Assembly: GCF_041224595.1 (NCBI RefSeq)
Contig: NZ_JBGFGN010000157.1
Location: 186,001-250,000 of the forward strand
DNA length: 64,000 nucleotides
Origin: Donghicola sp041224595
GTDB lineage: Bacteria; Pseudomonadota; Alphaproteobacteria; Rhodobacterales; Rhodobacteraceae
Direction of reading: 5' to 3'
Position numbers and translations under genes: made by a program. The notes beneath the pieces are model-generated. The model saw nothing but the letters and a program-made list of their open reading frames with translations. It did not search any database and was not told where the DNA came from. Of this stretch, positions 17,301-25,875 are shown one piece after another; within the stretch, counting starts at the first letter, position 1; the number at the start of each line of letters is the position of its first letter.

Positions 17301-17656
17301 GACAGGTTCACGCGCATGTTGCTGACACGCGCGAGCGCAGCGCCATCTGGCTGGGTGATCCGAGTGTTCCGTAACTCGACCCACGGACGTAGCCCCGTGC
17401 CCATGGTCAGGTAAATTTCGCCCAATTGAACGCGCGCGCCTGTGCCCTGACCCGCCAAAGCTTGTTCAATCCGCACCTCGGCCCAGTCCGGTACACGCAC
17501 AGGACGATCAAGCAGGTAGAATGCGCCGCCCACCGGCAACAAAACCGTCAGCAACAACACCGCAACGACAAAAGCCCACAACTTCCGACGCTTGCGCGGC
17601 GGATCGATGGGGTTTTCTGCCTTTTCAGGTGCCTCGTTCTCTTTCTTTTCGGTCAT
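14378..17656 (-). CDS. large AsmA/YhdP-like membrane-anchored protein (DUF3971)
   Basis: A 1092-residue protein with one N-terminal membrane helix (about residues 27-50, 'LWAFVVAVLLLTVLLPVGGAF') and a very long periplasmic part rich in beta-strand repeats. The end 'GTTSAPDVGVNPLSVLTPGMFREIF' is the usual C-terminus of YhdP/AsmA-like proteins. These are thought to be bridge-like proteins moving phospholipids between inner and outer membrane, or controlling outer-membrane biogenesis. It is the first gene of a unit with queA (GTGA overlap) and diverges from the peroxiredoxin gene. Confidence 0.85.
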   Translation of the reverse strand: MTEKKENEAPEKAENPIDPPRKRRKLWAFVVAVLLLTVLLPVGGAFYLLDRPVRVPDWAEVRIEQALAGQGTGARVQLGEIYLTMGTGLRPWVELRNTRITQPDGAALARVSNMRVNLSARSLAKGTLAAEHIAISGLLIDLKRAADGTFELSFGRSEVPVEQSMDFPRLISVMDTAFETPELSALRTVELDNISLRYVDLRAERSWTVDGGRFSVERSGEDLHAASTMTLLTGGATAATVEASYWRTIGELSADFGLTVTDLLAQDIATQAPALSFFGALDAPLSGSLRGQMDEAGALSNLSASLSVGAGALRPNADARPVAFNGARTYFNYEPAAGLLLFDEVSVDSDGISGRAEGSARLITEDGNPWPKAMIAQIRLSDLNAAPIGVLTKPLDIQEATASFRLALDDFALDLGQLTVEVPEGRANVSGRVEAAVGGWAMSLLAEVDEIAPKDVVSYWPESKAAKVRQWLANNITAGTLRDIQFHLAAEPGQKPKHQLDFAFEGASVQYLRTMPMIQSASGIAALDNTRFAIVLNQGEVRPKQGGVIDISGSRYEIPRFGKPPEDARVDLKGEGTVTAFMSLLDSEPLLVPTKANLPITLADGRAKIIGSLQIPFKPKLGPSDVAYDFDADLSQVRTDTLVPGRTIAAEKLKLHADPSGVKISGKGRFDALPLDGTFLAPKNGTPTVNAEIGLSKQALDALKIDLGAVAVSGRGAGTLKLSLPKNAPIDFSLTSALAGVGVGLDSLGWAKAQSATGDLTIAGQLNPLKIGTLEFAAPGLSLEGALQTTAEGKVTDVRLARLRASDWLDAAVSLGLRENAAPLISVSGGTVDVSKIPGSGSGSGEGGPIRLSDMTVRITNGIALQQFNGDFDTAGGFRGNFTAKVNGGAPVEGLIAPSRGRSAIRVTSEDGGDVMRDAGILKQANGGEMVLTLTPARTEGQYDGVLAITNTRLYDAPAVTDLLNAVSVVGLLDQMANGGIYFSNVDAKFRLTPEQFILLEGSAVGPSMGLSLDGTIGLKSNRLDLQGVLSPVYMLNGIGGIFTRQGEGLFGFNFTLAGTTSAPDVGVNPLSVLTPGMFREIFRRPPPKVSQ

Positions 17657-17701
17657 GCGGCCCTAGACTGCCCGTAAACACTCATTGCAAGGTATATGCC
17701 C

Positions 17702-18163
17702 ATGATTGAAGTTGGCGCGAAAGCCCCCGAATTCACACTGCCCCGTGATGGCGGCGGAGAAGTGTCGCTGGACAGCCTGTCGGGTCAGGCCGTGGTTCTG
17801 TATTTCTATCCCAAGGACGACACTCCTGGCTGCACTAAAGAGGCGATCGCCTTTACCGAACATGCCGATGCCTTTGGCGCGGAAAACGCGGTAGTTCTGG
17901 GCATTTCCAAAGACACCGTTGCCAAGCACGACAAGTTCCGCGACAAGCACGGCCTGAAAGTGGCGCTTTTGTCGGACGAAAACAGCGATGTTTGCGAACG
18001 CTATGGCGTCTGGAAAGAAAAGAACATGTACGGCCGCAAATACATGGGCATCGAGCGCACCACTGTGCTGATCGACGCGTCGGGCAACATCGCCCGCATC
18101 TGGCCCAAAGTCAAAGTCGCCGGACATGCCGAAGACGTACTGGAGGCCGTGAAGGCGCTGTGA
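17702..18163 (+). CDS. bcp: thioredoxin-dependent thiol peroxidase (peroxiredoxin Q/BCP)
   Basis: A 153-residue atypical 2-Cys peroxiredoxin of the PrxQ type. The peroxidatic site is 'FYPKDDTPGCTKEAIAFTEH', with the proximal Cys replaced by a residue other than Cys, as in many one-Cys-motif BCPs. It reduces H2O2 and organic peroxides using thioredoxin. An in-frame ATG at 17696 is possible, but AAGG spacing favours 17702. The 3' end overlaps the next gene (GTGA), linking it to a ferritin-like protein. Confidence 0.94.
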   Translation: MIEVGAKAPEFTLPRDGGGEVSLDSLSGQAVVLYFYPKDDTPGCTKEAIAFTEHADAFGAENAVVLGISKDTVAKHDKFRDKHGLKVALLSDENSDVCERYGVWKEKNMYGRKYMGIERTTVLIDASGNIARIWPKVKVAGHAEDVLEAVKAL

Positions 18164-18987
18164 CCCAAACTCTGGCAGAAATGGCCACCGAGGTTCTGAC
18201 CTGCGGTGAAGGACGCGAGAAAACCGAAATCTCGAAGCGGCACGCGGAAGCGTGGTTCGCCGCGCGCAAGGCAGGCACGCCCATTCCTGTGGGCACCGCC
18301 AATCCTCCGCTGCGCCCATCCCGTCCGGCCAAGCCAGAGCTTCTGGACCCCCGTGATGTGCCCCGCCGCCGCCCCGGCAGCCCTCAGGGGCGCATCGCAT
18401 TGCTGCACGCCGTCGCCCATATCGAACTGAACGCGGTCGACCTGCACTGGGACATTATCGCACGGTTCGGGCATATCCCCATGCCCATCGGCTTTTACGA
18501 TGACTGGGTGAAATCTGCCGCCGAAGAATCAAAGCACTTCAACCTGATCTGCGATTGCCTCGAGGCATTGGGTAGCTTTTATGGCGACCTGCCTGCCCAC
18601 GCGGGCATGTGGAAGGCCGCCGAAGATACCGCCGAGGATTTCATGGGCCGTCTTGCCGTGGTCCCCATGGTGCTGGAGGCCCGCGGGCTGGACGTGACCC
18701 CCGGCATGATCGAGATCTTTCGCAAGGCCAAAGCCGATGACGCCGTCGCCGCGCTAGAAGTTATCTATTCCGAAGAAGTCGGGCACGTGGCCTTTGGCTC
18801 CAAGTGGTTCCACTTTATGTGCGGACGTGAAAATCTGGACCCCAAGGATGTGTTCCATGATCTGGTGCGCCGCTATTTTCACGGAGCCCTCAAGCCTCCC
18901 TTCAACGAAGAAAAGCGGGCCGAAGCAGGGATTCCCCCCGACTTTTACTGGCCCCTGACAGAAACTGGCTCTGTCACGGACGAATAG
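18160..18987 (+). CDS. DUF455 family ferritin-like protein
   Basis: A 275-residue protein starting at GTG 18160, whose TG is shared with the TGA stop of bcp. The helical core carries Glu/His pairs typical of a ferritin-like di-metal fold: 'HAVAHIELNAVDLHWD', 'AAEESKHFNLIC' and 'YSEEVGHVAFGSKWF'. Function is unestablished; coupling to a peroxidase suggests oxidative-stress or metal handling (inference). The same frame is open to 17992 inside bcp, but that part is antisense-like noise. Confidence 0.9.
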   Translation: MTQTLAEMATEVLTCGEGREKTEISKRHAEAWFAARKAGTPIPVGTANPPLRPSRPAKPELLDPRDVPRRRPGSPQGRIALLHAVAHIELNAVDLHWDIIARFGHIPMPIGFYDDWVKSAAEESKHFNLICDCLEALGSFYGDLPAHAGMWKAAEDTAEDFMGRLAVVPMVLEARGLDVTPGMIEIFRKAKADDAVAALEVIYSEEVGHVAFGSKWFHFMCGRENLDPKDVFHDLVRRYFHGALKPPFNEEKRAEAGIPPDFYWPLTETGSVTDE

Positions 18988-19177
18988 TTCCCACAGGGGA
19001 AACAGCCACGCGCGGATCGGCAGGTTCTCGCCGAAATGGCGGGATGTGGCGCACGCCCGGAGCGCGAATTTTCAAAAGGGTTGCGCCGAAAACACGGTGC
19101 GGTTTATCCCCTACATACGCCGTTGTTGCGCCCTTTCGTGTGCCGGCGTCAAAAACACGACCTAGGGGACCTAACCA

Positions 19178-20512
19178 GTGAGAAGCCGCGTTAACCGCTT
19201 TATCGAAACACGCTTCGGCAATGTGTTTCCGGAACGCCGCGTATTTTTGCGTTCAGACACCGAAACCCGTTTTATCCGCCTGACACCGCTCACCCAGATC
19301 ACCGCGCTTGGCGGGTTGGCGGTGATCATGGCATGGGCCGCGATATCGACGTCGATCCTGCTGATGGACAGCATCGGATCTGGCAACGTCCGCGCCCAAG
19401 TCCAGCGAGAACAAGAGAACTACGAAGAGCGCTTGAACCGTCTCGCGCTGGAGCGCGACATGCGTGCCGAAGAAGCCTCGGACGCGCAGGATCGCTTCAA
19501 TCTGGCGCTTCAGCAGATTTCGGTGATGCAGACACAGCTTCTGGCATCCGAAGACCGCCGCCGCGAATTAGAGACCGGTCTGACCGTTGTGCAGGATACC
19601 CTGCGCCGCGCCATGACGGCGCGCGACGCGGCGACCGAACGCGCTGGCACGCTTGAGGCTGCGCTGAAGGGTGAAGAAGGCGCGATCAACGTGTTGCCGA
19701 TGGGCGCAGAGATAAACGGAGCTGTCGATGCGCTAAGCGTTGCTCTGTCCGAGACCGCAGCAGAACGCGACTCCAAAGCAGCAGAAGCCCGCAAAGCGCT
19801 GCGCGAGGCAGACGAGATCGCCATGCAGCTCAAGTTGTTGCGCGATCAGAACGACCGCGTGTTCCGCCAACTCGAAGAGGCTATGACCGTCTCTGTCGAG
19901 CCCCTGAACAAGATGTTCCGCAACGCTGGGATGGACCCCGACCAGATCATTGGACAGATTCGCAGCCGCTACTCTGGCCAGGGCGGACCGCTGATGCCCC
20001 TGACCTTTGGCCCCGAAGAAGAGCACAGCCACGAGATTGACCGCGCGAACCGCCTGCTAGAGCAGATGGACATGCTGAACATGTACCGTATGGCCGCTGA
20101 GAAAGCGCCCTTTGCATCGCCTGTTAAATCAGCATTCCGCTTTACCAGCCCCTATGGCTATCGCCGCGACCCGAAAACAGGCGGACGCCGGATGCACGCA
20201 GGTGTAGATTTTGCAGCATCCACCGGAACGCCGCTTTACGCGACGGCCGATGGCGTAGTAATCCATGCTGGCTGGTCTTCGGGTTATGGTCGTTTGGTTA
20301 AAATCCAGCATGAATTTGGTATCGAGACAAGGTATGCCCACTTGTCCAAACTTAACGTGACCAAGGGCCAAAGGGTCTCGCGTGGTGACCGTATCGGTGA
20401 TATGGGAGCATCAGGACGCGTGACCGGCGTGCACCTGCATTACGAGGTGCGTGTCGGGGGCAAACCCGTCAACCCGATGGTATATATCAAGGCTGCTAAT
20501 GATGTTTTCTAA
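19178..20512 (+). CDS. M23 family metallopeptidase (LytM-type, bactofilin-associated)
   Basis: A 444-residue inner-membrane-anchored protein. It has a short cytoplasmic N-terminus, one membrane helix (about 45-65), a long coiled coil (about 75-230) and a C-terminal LytM domain (about 310-440). The zinc ligands are intact: 'HAGVD' (H340, D344) and 'HLH' (H419, H421). It should therefore be an active peptidoglycan endopeptidase. It starts at GTG with AGGGGA upstream. Its 3' end overlaps the bactofilin gene, matching bactofilin-LmdC pairs that shape alphaproteobacterial cells. Confidence 0.93.
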   Translation: MRSRVNRFIETRFGNVFPERRVFLRSDTETRFIRLTPLTQITALGGLAVIMAWAAISTSILLMDSIGSGNVRAQVQREQENYEERLNRLALERDMRAEEASDAQDRFNLALQQISVMQTQLLASEDRRRELETGLTVVQDTLRRAMTARDAATERAGTLEAALKGEEGAINVLPMGAEINGAVDALSVALSETAAERDSKAAEARKALREADEIAMQLKLLRDQNDRVFRQLEEAMTVSVEPLNKMFRNAGMDPDQIIGQIRSRYSGQGGPLMPLTFGPEEEHSHEIDRANRLLEQMDMLNMYRMAAEKAPFASPVKSAFRFTSPYGYRRDPKTGGRRMHAGVDFAASTGTPLYATADGVVIHAGWSSGYGRLVKIQHEFGIETRYAHLSKLNVTKGQRVSRGDRIGDMGASGRVTGVHLHYEVRVGGKPVNPMVYIKAANDVF

Positions 20513-20987
20513 AAGCAAGATCAACGAACCTGGCCCCAAGGCCTCCGAAGCTCCGGCACCGGCTCCGGCAACGGCACCCGTGGAAAAGACTGACTTCAAA
20601 GCACCCGCGGCGACCAAGGCAAAGCCCCCCGCATCGGTTCTGTCGTCTGATCTGCACGTCGAAGGTAACATCCGCACCACAGGCGATGTTCAGGTCGAAG
20701 GCACTGTCGATGGCGATATCCGCGCGCACCTGCTGACCATTGGCGAAACCGCCACCATCAAAGGCGAGGTCGTGGCAGACGACGTCGTGGTGAACGGCCG
20801 CATCGTGGGTCGCGTGCGCGGCCTGAAGGTCCGCCTGACCTCTTCGGCGCGCGTCGAGGGTGACATCATTCACAAGACCATCGCGATCGAGAGCGGCGCG
20901 CACTTCGAAGGTTCGGTCCAGCGCCAGGACGATCCCCTTTCGACCGCTGGCGCCAAGCGCATCACTGGCCCTGAAAGCAAAAGCTAA
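20499..20987 (+). CDS. bactofilin (polymer-forming cytoskeletal protein)
   Basis: A 162-residue protein. The central domain (about 45-145) shows the repeated short beta-strand pattern of bactofilins ('LHVEGNIRTTGDVQVEGTVDGDIRA', 'GEVVADDVVVNGRIVGRVRG'). The N-terminal tail is Ala/Pro/Lys-rich and disordered. Bactofilins polymerise without nucleotide on the membrane and position cell-wall enzymes, here most likely the M23 peptidase encoded just before it. The start at 20499 lies inside the end of that gene with AAGG six bases upstream; ATG also occurs at 20502. Confidence 0.92.
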   Translation: MMFSKSKINEPGPKASEAPAPAPATAPVEKTDFKAPAATKAKPPASVLSSDLHVEGNIRTTGDVQVEGTVDGDIRAHLLTIGETATIKGEVVADDVVVNGRIVGRVRGLKVRLTSSARVEGDIIHKTIAIESGAHFEGSVQRQDDPLSTAGAKRITGPESKS

Positions 20988-21037
20988 TCCGGCATTTTCC
21001 GGATTGCCCCTTCGGGACGATCTCTAGGACGAGACAG

Positions 21038-21066
21038 AAAGGCACCGCGACTTGCGGTGCCTTTTT
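21038..21066 (+). terminator. rho-independent terminator after bactofilin
   Basis: AAAGGCACCGC-GACTT-GCGGTGCCTTTTT: an 11-bp stem, 5-base loop and T run. It can serve both the bactofilin gene and the convergent DUF2189 gene. Confidence 0.9.
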
Positions 21067-21096
21067 CTATAGTCCAACGCATCAGGGGTCAGCGTA

Positions 21097-21879
21097 TCAG
21101 GCGTTCTCGATCAAAATGCGATAGAGGTGCCAAGTCGCGTGTCCCAAAATGGGCAGCACGATAAACAGCCCCAAGAAGCCTGGCAGCATTGCGACAAAGG
21201 TCAGCACTGCCACGATTCCGGCCCAGACCAACATCGGGACCGGCGCCTCGGTGACGACCTCGAAACTGCTGATCATTGCCGTCACGAAATCGATATCGCG
21301 GTCCACGACCATCGGCAGACCCACAACTGTGATCGCGAAAATCAGCAGTGCAAAGACCGCACCTATCGCCGTTCCGACCGCCAGCATTGTCAGGCCGTTG
21401 GTCGTCAGGTAGACATCATAAGATGTCGAGACATTGGTCATCGTCGAGAGCCCCATAAAAAGGGCAAAGATCATGTGCGCGATGAAGAACCAGAACAAAA
21501 AGATGATCACGACCACCGCGCTGAGCCACGGCAACTGGCGGCTCCCCTGCCCTTTGACCGCGCCAAAGATGCGGTGCCAGTCCATGGCCAGCCCGAACTC
21601 CAGCCAGCGTGATGTCTCGTACAGGCCCACGGCGGCAAAGCTCCCGACCAAAGGGAAGCTGATCACCGCCAGCACCAGCCAGTAGGTCTGCCCCGTGATC
21701 GCGGTGATCGCCCACATCAGCCATCCCACGGCCACATAGACGCCTGCAAAGATCAGCCCGAACACCGGCGAGCGGCGAAAGTCCCCGACCCCGCGCCGTA
21801 GCGCCAGAAAGACGTCAGCGATCGTTGCTTGCGCCAACTCGGGCGCGCCGAGCTTGCTGCCCTGCTCAATGGCATCCAT
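21097..21879 (-). CDS. DUF2189 family membrane protein
   Basis: A 260-residue integral membrane protein with about six hydrophobic segments. It shows the DUF2189 features 'ALRRGVGDFRRSPVFGLIFAG', 'GLYETSRWLEFG' and a C-terminal 'LPILGHATWHLYRILIE'. Function unknown. It is on the same strand as prfB upstream, but a strong terminator after prfB suggests its own promoter. Confidence 0.87.
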   Translation of the reverse strand: MDAIEQGSKLGAPELAQATIADVFLALRRGVGDFRRSPVFGLIFAGVYVAVGWLMWAITAITGQTYWLVLAVISFPLVGSFAAVGLYETSRWLEFGLAMDWHRIFGAVKGQGSRQLPWLSAVVVIIFLFWFFIAHMIFALFMGLSTMTNVSTSYDVYLTTNGLTMLAVGTAIGAVFALLIFAITVVGLPMVVDRDIDFVTAMISSFEVVTEAPVPMLVWAGIVAVLTFVAMLPGFLGLFIVLPILGHATWHLYRILIENA

Positions 21880-21971
21880 TCATGGTCTCCCCTCTTCCTC
21901 CGGAAGGGAGCCTATCGGCCATTGGCGATGCGGCGAAGATGTAATTTCGATACAGCTTATCAGCGGCCAAA

Positions 21972-21998
21972 GAAAAACCGCGGCGCTTTGGCCGCGGT
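21972..21998 (-). terminator. rho-independent terminator after prfB
   Basis: On the minus strand ACCGCGGC-CAAAGC-GCCGCGGT (8-bp perfect stem) is followed by TTTTC, starting 6 bases past the prfB stop. Confidence 0.85.
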
Positions 21999-22003
21999 AT
22001 CAT

Positions 22004-23131
22004 TTATTCTTCGAAGGTCGCTTCGGCGCGGGATTTGCCGCTGACATCCATGGCCAGCGTCGCCGCCATCAACCCGTCCAGATCCCCGTCCAATACGCCC
22101 GAGGTGTCCGAGGTTTCGAACCCCGTCCGCAGGTCCTTGACCATCTGGTAGGGCTGCAGAACGTAGGACCGGATCTGGTTACCCCAGCCCGCATCGCCCT
22201 TGGCTTCGTGGGCGGCGTTGATGTCCGCGTTCCGGCGATCCAACTCCATCTGATACAGACGCGATTTTAGGGCCTTCATGGCGATATCGCGGTTCTGGTG
22301 CTGCGACTTCTCCGAAGAGGTCACAACGATGCCGGTGGGGATGTGCGTAATCCGTACAGCCGAGTCTGTGGTGTTGACGTGCTGACCGCCCGCGCCGGAC
22401 GAACGGTAGGTGTCGATGCGGATTTCGCTCGGGTTCACCTCGATCTCGATGTTGTCGTCGACCACGGGGTAGACCCAGACCGAGCTGAACGAAGTGTGAC
22501 GGCGCGCCGCCGAGTCATAGGGCGAAATCCGCACCAAACGGTGCACACCACTCTCGGTCTTAAGCCAGCCATAGGCGTTGTGGCCGCTGATCTTGTAGAC
22601 TGCCGATTTGATCCCCGCTTCTTCGCCGGGGCTCATGGACTGCAATTCGACCTTGTAGCCTTTCTTTTCGGCCCAGCGGACGTACATGCGCGACAGGATC
22701 GAGGCCCAGTCACAGCTTTCTGTACCACCCGCACCCGAGTTGATCTCGAGGAAGGTGTCGTTGCCGTCCGCCTCGCCATTCAGCAGAGCTTCCAACTCTT
22801 TTTGCGCAGCGGTTTGGGCGAGATCCTTCAGAGCAGCTTCGGCGTCTTTGACGACCTCCTCATCCTCTTCCATCTCGCCAAGCTCGATCATGTCGATGTT
22901 GTCCTGAAGATCCTGCTTGATGCCGGTGTAGACATCCATGGAATCGATCAAGGTCTGGCGGTCGCGCATCAGCTTTTGCGCGGCCTCGGGATCGTCCCAC
23001 AGGGTCGGGTCCTCGACACGGGCGTTGAATTCCTCGAGCCGGTGCTGCGCGGTGTCCCAGTTCAGCCGCTGGCGCAACAGCTCCAGCGATTTTTCGATCT
23101 CGGCCACGGTGTTCTGTGCTTCTGCGCGCAT
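22004..23131 (-). CDS. prfB: peptide chain release factor 2
   Basis: A 375-residue class I release factor. The catalytic 'GAGGQHVN' (GGQ) is present, and the stop-codon-recognition loop reads 'SPYDSAARRHTSF', that is SPY rather than the enterobacterial SPF. The ORF is continuous, so there is no programmed frameshift as in E. coli prfB. It terminates translation at UGA and UAA. It is the last gene of the amidase-mrcA-prfB series. Confidence 0.96.
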   Translation of the reverse strand: MRAEAQNTVAEIEKSLELLRQRLNWDTAQHRLEEFNARVEDPTLWDDPEAAQKLMRDRQTLIDSMDVYTGIKQDLQDNIDMIELGEMEEDEEVVKDAEAALKDLAQTAAQKELEALLNGEADGNDTFLEINSGAGGTESCDWASILSRMYVRWAEKKGYKVELQSMSPGEEAGIKSAVYKISGHNAYGWLKTESGVHRLVRISPYDSAARRHTSFSSVWVYPVVDDNIEIEVNPSEIRIDTYRSSGAGGQHVNTTDSAVRITHIPTGIVVTSSEKSQHQNRDIAMKALKSRLYQMELDRRNADINAAHEAKGDAGWGNQIRSYVLQPYQMVKDLRTGFETSDTSGVLDGDLDGLMAATLAMDVSGKSRAEATFEE

Positions 23132-23226
23132 CTTCGTCCTATGGGTTTGAAAGGGTCAAAGGGGCCGCGCGGGGCGGCAGCCCTGTCAGGCAGCGGTGAT
23201 ACCGCAGCATCGCTATATGAGCAAGG

Positions 23227-25785
23227 TCAGTAGAGGCCGCCCGCGCTGAGCGTCCCAAAATCGGCCTTGGGCCCGACGACAGCCGTTCCCCCGCCCGAGG
23301 TCGTGACCTGCTTGGGCGCATCGTCAGATTCACCACGTTCAAAAAGCGGCAAGTTGGAGCCGACGGCAAAACCACCGTCAAAGGTGACGCCAAACATCGG
23401 CTCTTCGCCATCGCGGAAGTATTCAGCGACCACGTATTCGCCGCTCGCATCATCTGCCAATCGTGCACCGGTGAAACGGTCGATCTTGATAAAGTGACCG
23501 CCTGGCGGCACATCAAACGGACCACCACCGTACTTCTTGGTCGCAGCCCGCATCAGCTCGGTAAAGACCGGACCACACAGTGTGCCACCATAGGCGCCAC
23601 GACCCATGGGACGCGGGCTGTCAAAGCCCATGTAGCAGCCCGCCACAATGTTTGAGGTAAAGCCGACGAACCACACGTCCTTAGCGTCGTTGGTGGTGCC
23701 GGTTTTACCGGCGGTGGGGACAGGCAGCTTCACAGTGCTGGCCGCAGTACCGCGTTGCACAACGCCCTGCATCATCGAGGTCAGCTGATAGGCTGTGATG
23801 GGGTCCATCACCTGTTCACGATTCGAGGTGATGCGCGGCCCGATCCCATTGGGGATGGAGGGATCTGCACAATCGGTGCAAACGCGCTCTTCGTGGCGAT
23901 AGATGGTGCGGCCATAGCGGTCCTGAACGCGGTCCACCAGAGTGGGCTGCACCCGCTCGCCGCCGTTCGCGAACATCGCATAAGCCGCGACCATCTTGTA
24001 CAGTGTCGTCTCTTCGGAGCCCAGAGAGTTCGCTAGGAAGCGGCCCATGTTGTCATAAACGCCAAAGCGTTCGGCGTAGCGCGCAATGGTGTCCATGCCG
24101 ACTTCTTGGGCCAGACGCACGGTCATCAGGTTCCGCGACTGTTCGATGCCGGTCCGCAACGGGGTCGGGCCATAGTATTTGTTCGACGAGTTTTTGGGGC
24201 GCCACAAACCTTGGGGGGTGTCCACCTCGATCGGGGCGTCGATCACGATGGTCGCGGGCGAATAGCCGCTATCCAGAGCCGAAGCATAGACAAAGGGTTT
24301 GAAGCTAGACCCCGGCTGGCGCTGCGCCTGCGTCACGCGATTGAACACCGAATCCTGATAGGAGAAGCCCCCCTGCATTGCCAGAACGCGGCCGTTTTCC
24401 ACGTCCATGGCCATCAGACCGCCCTGCACTTCGGGGGTCTGTCGCAAGGTCCAGCGGATAAAGCTGCCATCTTCGTCCTTGGTCATGCGCCGTACGAGCA
24501 CGACGTCGCCAACCTCGACCAGATCACCAGCCACGCGGGCCTTATTCGCGAGTTTCCCATTCTCCAGGCGCTTGCGAGCCCACTGCACGTCTTCGGACGG
24601 GATCCAGTGGCCATCTTCGTCCTCTTCGACGCCTTCGATCCCGATGCGGGCCGAGCTATCGCCAACGCGCAGAACAACGGCGGGATACCACTGCGCTTCA
24701 AGGAAGATGTCGCGGGGAACATCAACGTTCGACAGGGCTTCGCGCCACTGTTCTTCGGTCTCTAGTTCGGCTGGGTCGATCTTCTTGCCTGTGCCGCGCC
24801 AGATACCGAGACCGCGGTCATATTTTTCAAGGCCGCGGCGCAGGGATTCGCCTGCAACAGCTTGCAAATCGGGATCGACGGTGGCGCGCACCGATAGACC
24901 GCCGGTAAAAAATTCACCCTCTCCGAAATCGTCGCTTAGCTGGCGGCGAATTTCGTCAGTGAAGTAATCGCGGTAGGGCAGAGCAACGCGGAAGTCTTCG
25001 TAGTCGCCATTCTGCACGGATTTGAGCGGCAGCGCCTGTTCGGCATCGCGCATCTCGGCGGTGATGTATCCGTTCTCTTCCATCTCGCGCAGCACGTAGT
25101 TGCGGCGATCCACAGCTTCTTCGTAGTCACGGACAGGATGCAGTTTGGCCGGTTTCTTGGGCAATGATGCCAGATATGCCGCTTCGCCCGGGGTCAGTTC
25201 ACCCAGCGTTTTGTTGAAGTAGGTCTGCGCGGCAGCCGCCACACCATACGAATTCGCGCCAAGGTAAATTTCGTTCAGGTACAGCTCTAGGATCTCGTCC
25301 TTTTCCAGCGTCTGCTCAATACGCGTGGCAAGGATCAATTCCTTGATCTTGCGCTCGGCCTGACGGTCGCCGGACAGAAGGAAGTTCTTCATGACCTGCT
25401 GTGTGATGGTCGACGCGCCGCGCACATTGCGGCCGCGCGACACCACCGCGTCCCGTGCCGCCGAGGCGATGCCCATCAGGTCGTAGCCCGAGTGCTGATA
25501 GAAGTTCTTGTCCTCGGCCGAGATAAAGGCCGCTTTGACCAGATCGGGGATTTCTTCAGCAGGGACGAACAAACGCCGCTCTTTGGCGAATTCATCAATG
25601 ATGCGCCCTTCGGCGGAATAAATCCGGCTGATGGTCGGCGGTTCGTACTGTGACAGAGCCTCGTGGCTCGGCAGGTCGCGTCCGTACATCCAGAACACAC
25701 CACCAATGCCCAGAGCAACCATGAAAATGCCCAAGGTGATGGCGCTAAAGATCGCCCCGAAGAAGGATAATATGAATCGCACCAC
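23227..25785 (-). CDS. mrcA: penicillin-binding protein 1A, bifunctional transglycosylase/transpeptidase
   Basis: An 852-residue class A PBP with an N-terminal membrane helix (about 5-32). The GT51 glycosyltransferase domain has 'AFISAEDKNFYQHSGYD' and 'TITQQVMKNFLLS'. An OB-like insert follows, then a transpeptidase domain with SxxK 'GSSFKPFVYA', SxN-type 'EQSRNLMT' and 'KTGTTNDAKD'. It polymerises and cross-links peptidoglycan in the periplasm. It starts with GTG (two in a row) behind GAGGG. The upstream gene encodes a peptidoglycan amidase. Confidence 0.96.
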   Translation of the reverse strand: MVRFILSFFGAIFSAITLGIFMVALGIGGVFWMYGRDLPSHEALSQYEPPTISRIYSAEGRIIDEFAKERRLFVPAEEIPDLVKAAFISAEDKNFYQHSGYDLMGIASAARDAVVSRGRNVRGASTITQQVMKNFLLSGDRQAERKIKELILATRIEQTLEKDEILELYLNEIYLGANSYGVAAAAQTYFNKTLGELTPGEAAYLASLPKKPAKLHPVRDYEEAVDRRNYVLREMEENGYITAEMRDAEQALPLKSVQNGDYEDFRVALPYRDYFTDEIRRQLSDDFGEGEFFTGGLSVRATVDPDLQAVAGESLRRGLEKYDRGLGIWRGTGKKIDPAELETEEQWREALSNVDVPRDIFLEAQWYPAVVLRVGDSSARIGIEGVEEDEDGHWIPSEDVQWARKRLENGKLANKARVAGDLVEVGDVVLVRRMTKDEDGSFIRWTLRQTPEVQGGLMAMDVENGRVLAMQGGFSYQDSVFNRVTQAQRQPGSSFKPFVYASALDSGYSPATIVIDAPIEVDTPQGLWRPKNSSNKYYGPTPLRTGIEQSRNLMTVRLAQEVGMDTIARYAERFGVYDNMGRFLANSLGSEETTLYKMVAAYAMFANGGERVQPTLVDRVQDRYGRTIYRHEERVCTDCADPSIPNGIGPRITSNREQVMDPITAYQLTSMMQGVVQRGTAASTVKLPVPTAGKTGTTNDAKDVWFVGFTSNIVAGCYMGFDSPRPMGRGAYGGTLCGPVFTELMRAATKKYGGGPFDVPPGGHFIKIDRFTGARLADDASGEYVVAEYFRDGEEPMFGVTFDGGFAVGSNLPLFERGESDDAPKQVTTSGGGTAVVGPKADFGTLSAGGLY

Positions 25786-25875
25786 TGGCTGGCCCTCGTG
25801 TCAAACGTGCCCCCTCTTATAGGCAGGGCCTTGTGGGGTCAAAACACAATGGGTCGAGATAAATGGAAAGGCGGG

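Noticed and set aside
17992..18159. An earlier start for the DUF455 gene inside bcp.
   Set aside because: The GTG at 18160 overlaps the bcp stop in the usual GTGA manner, and the upstream codons read like an out-of-frame bcp shadow.
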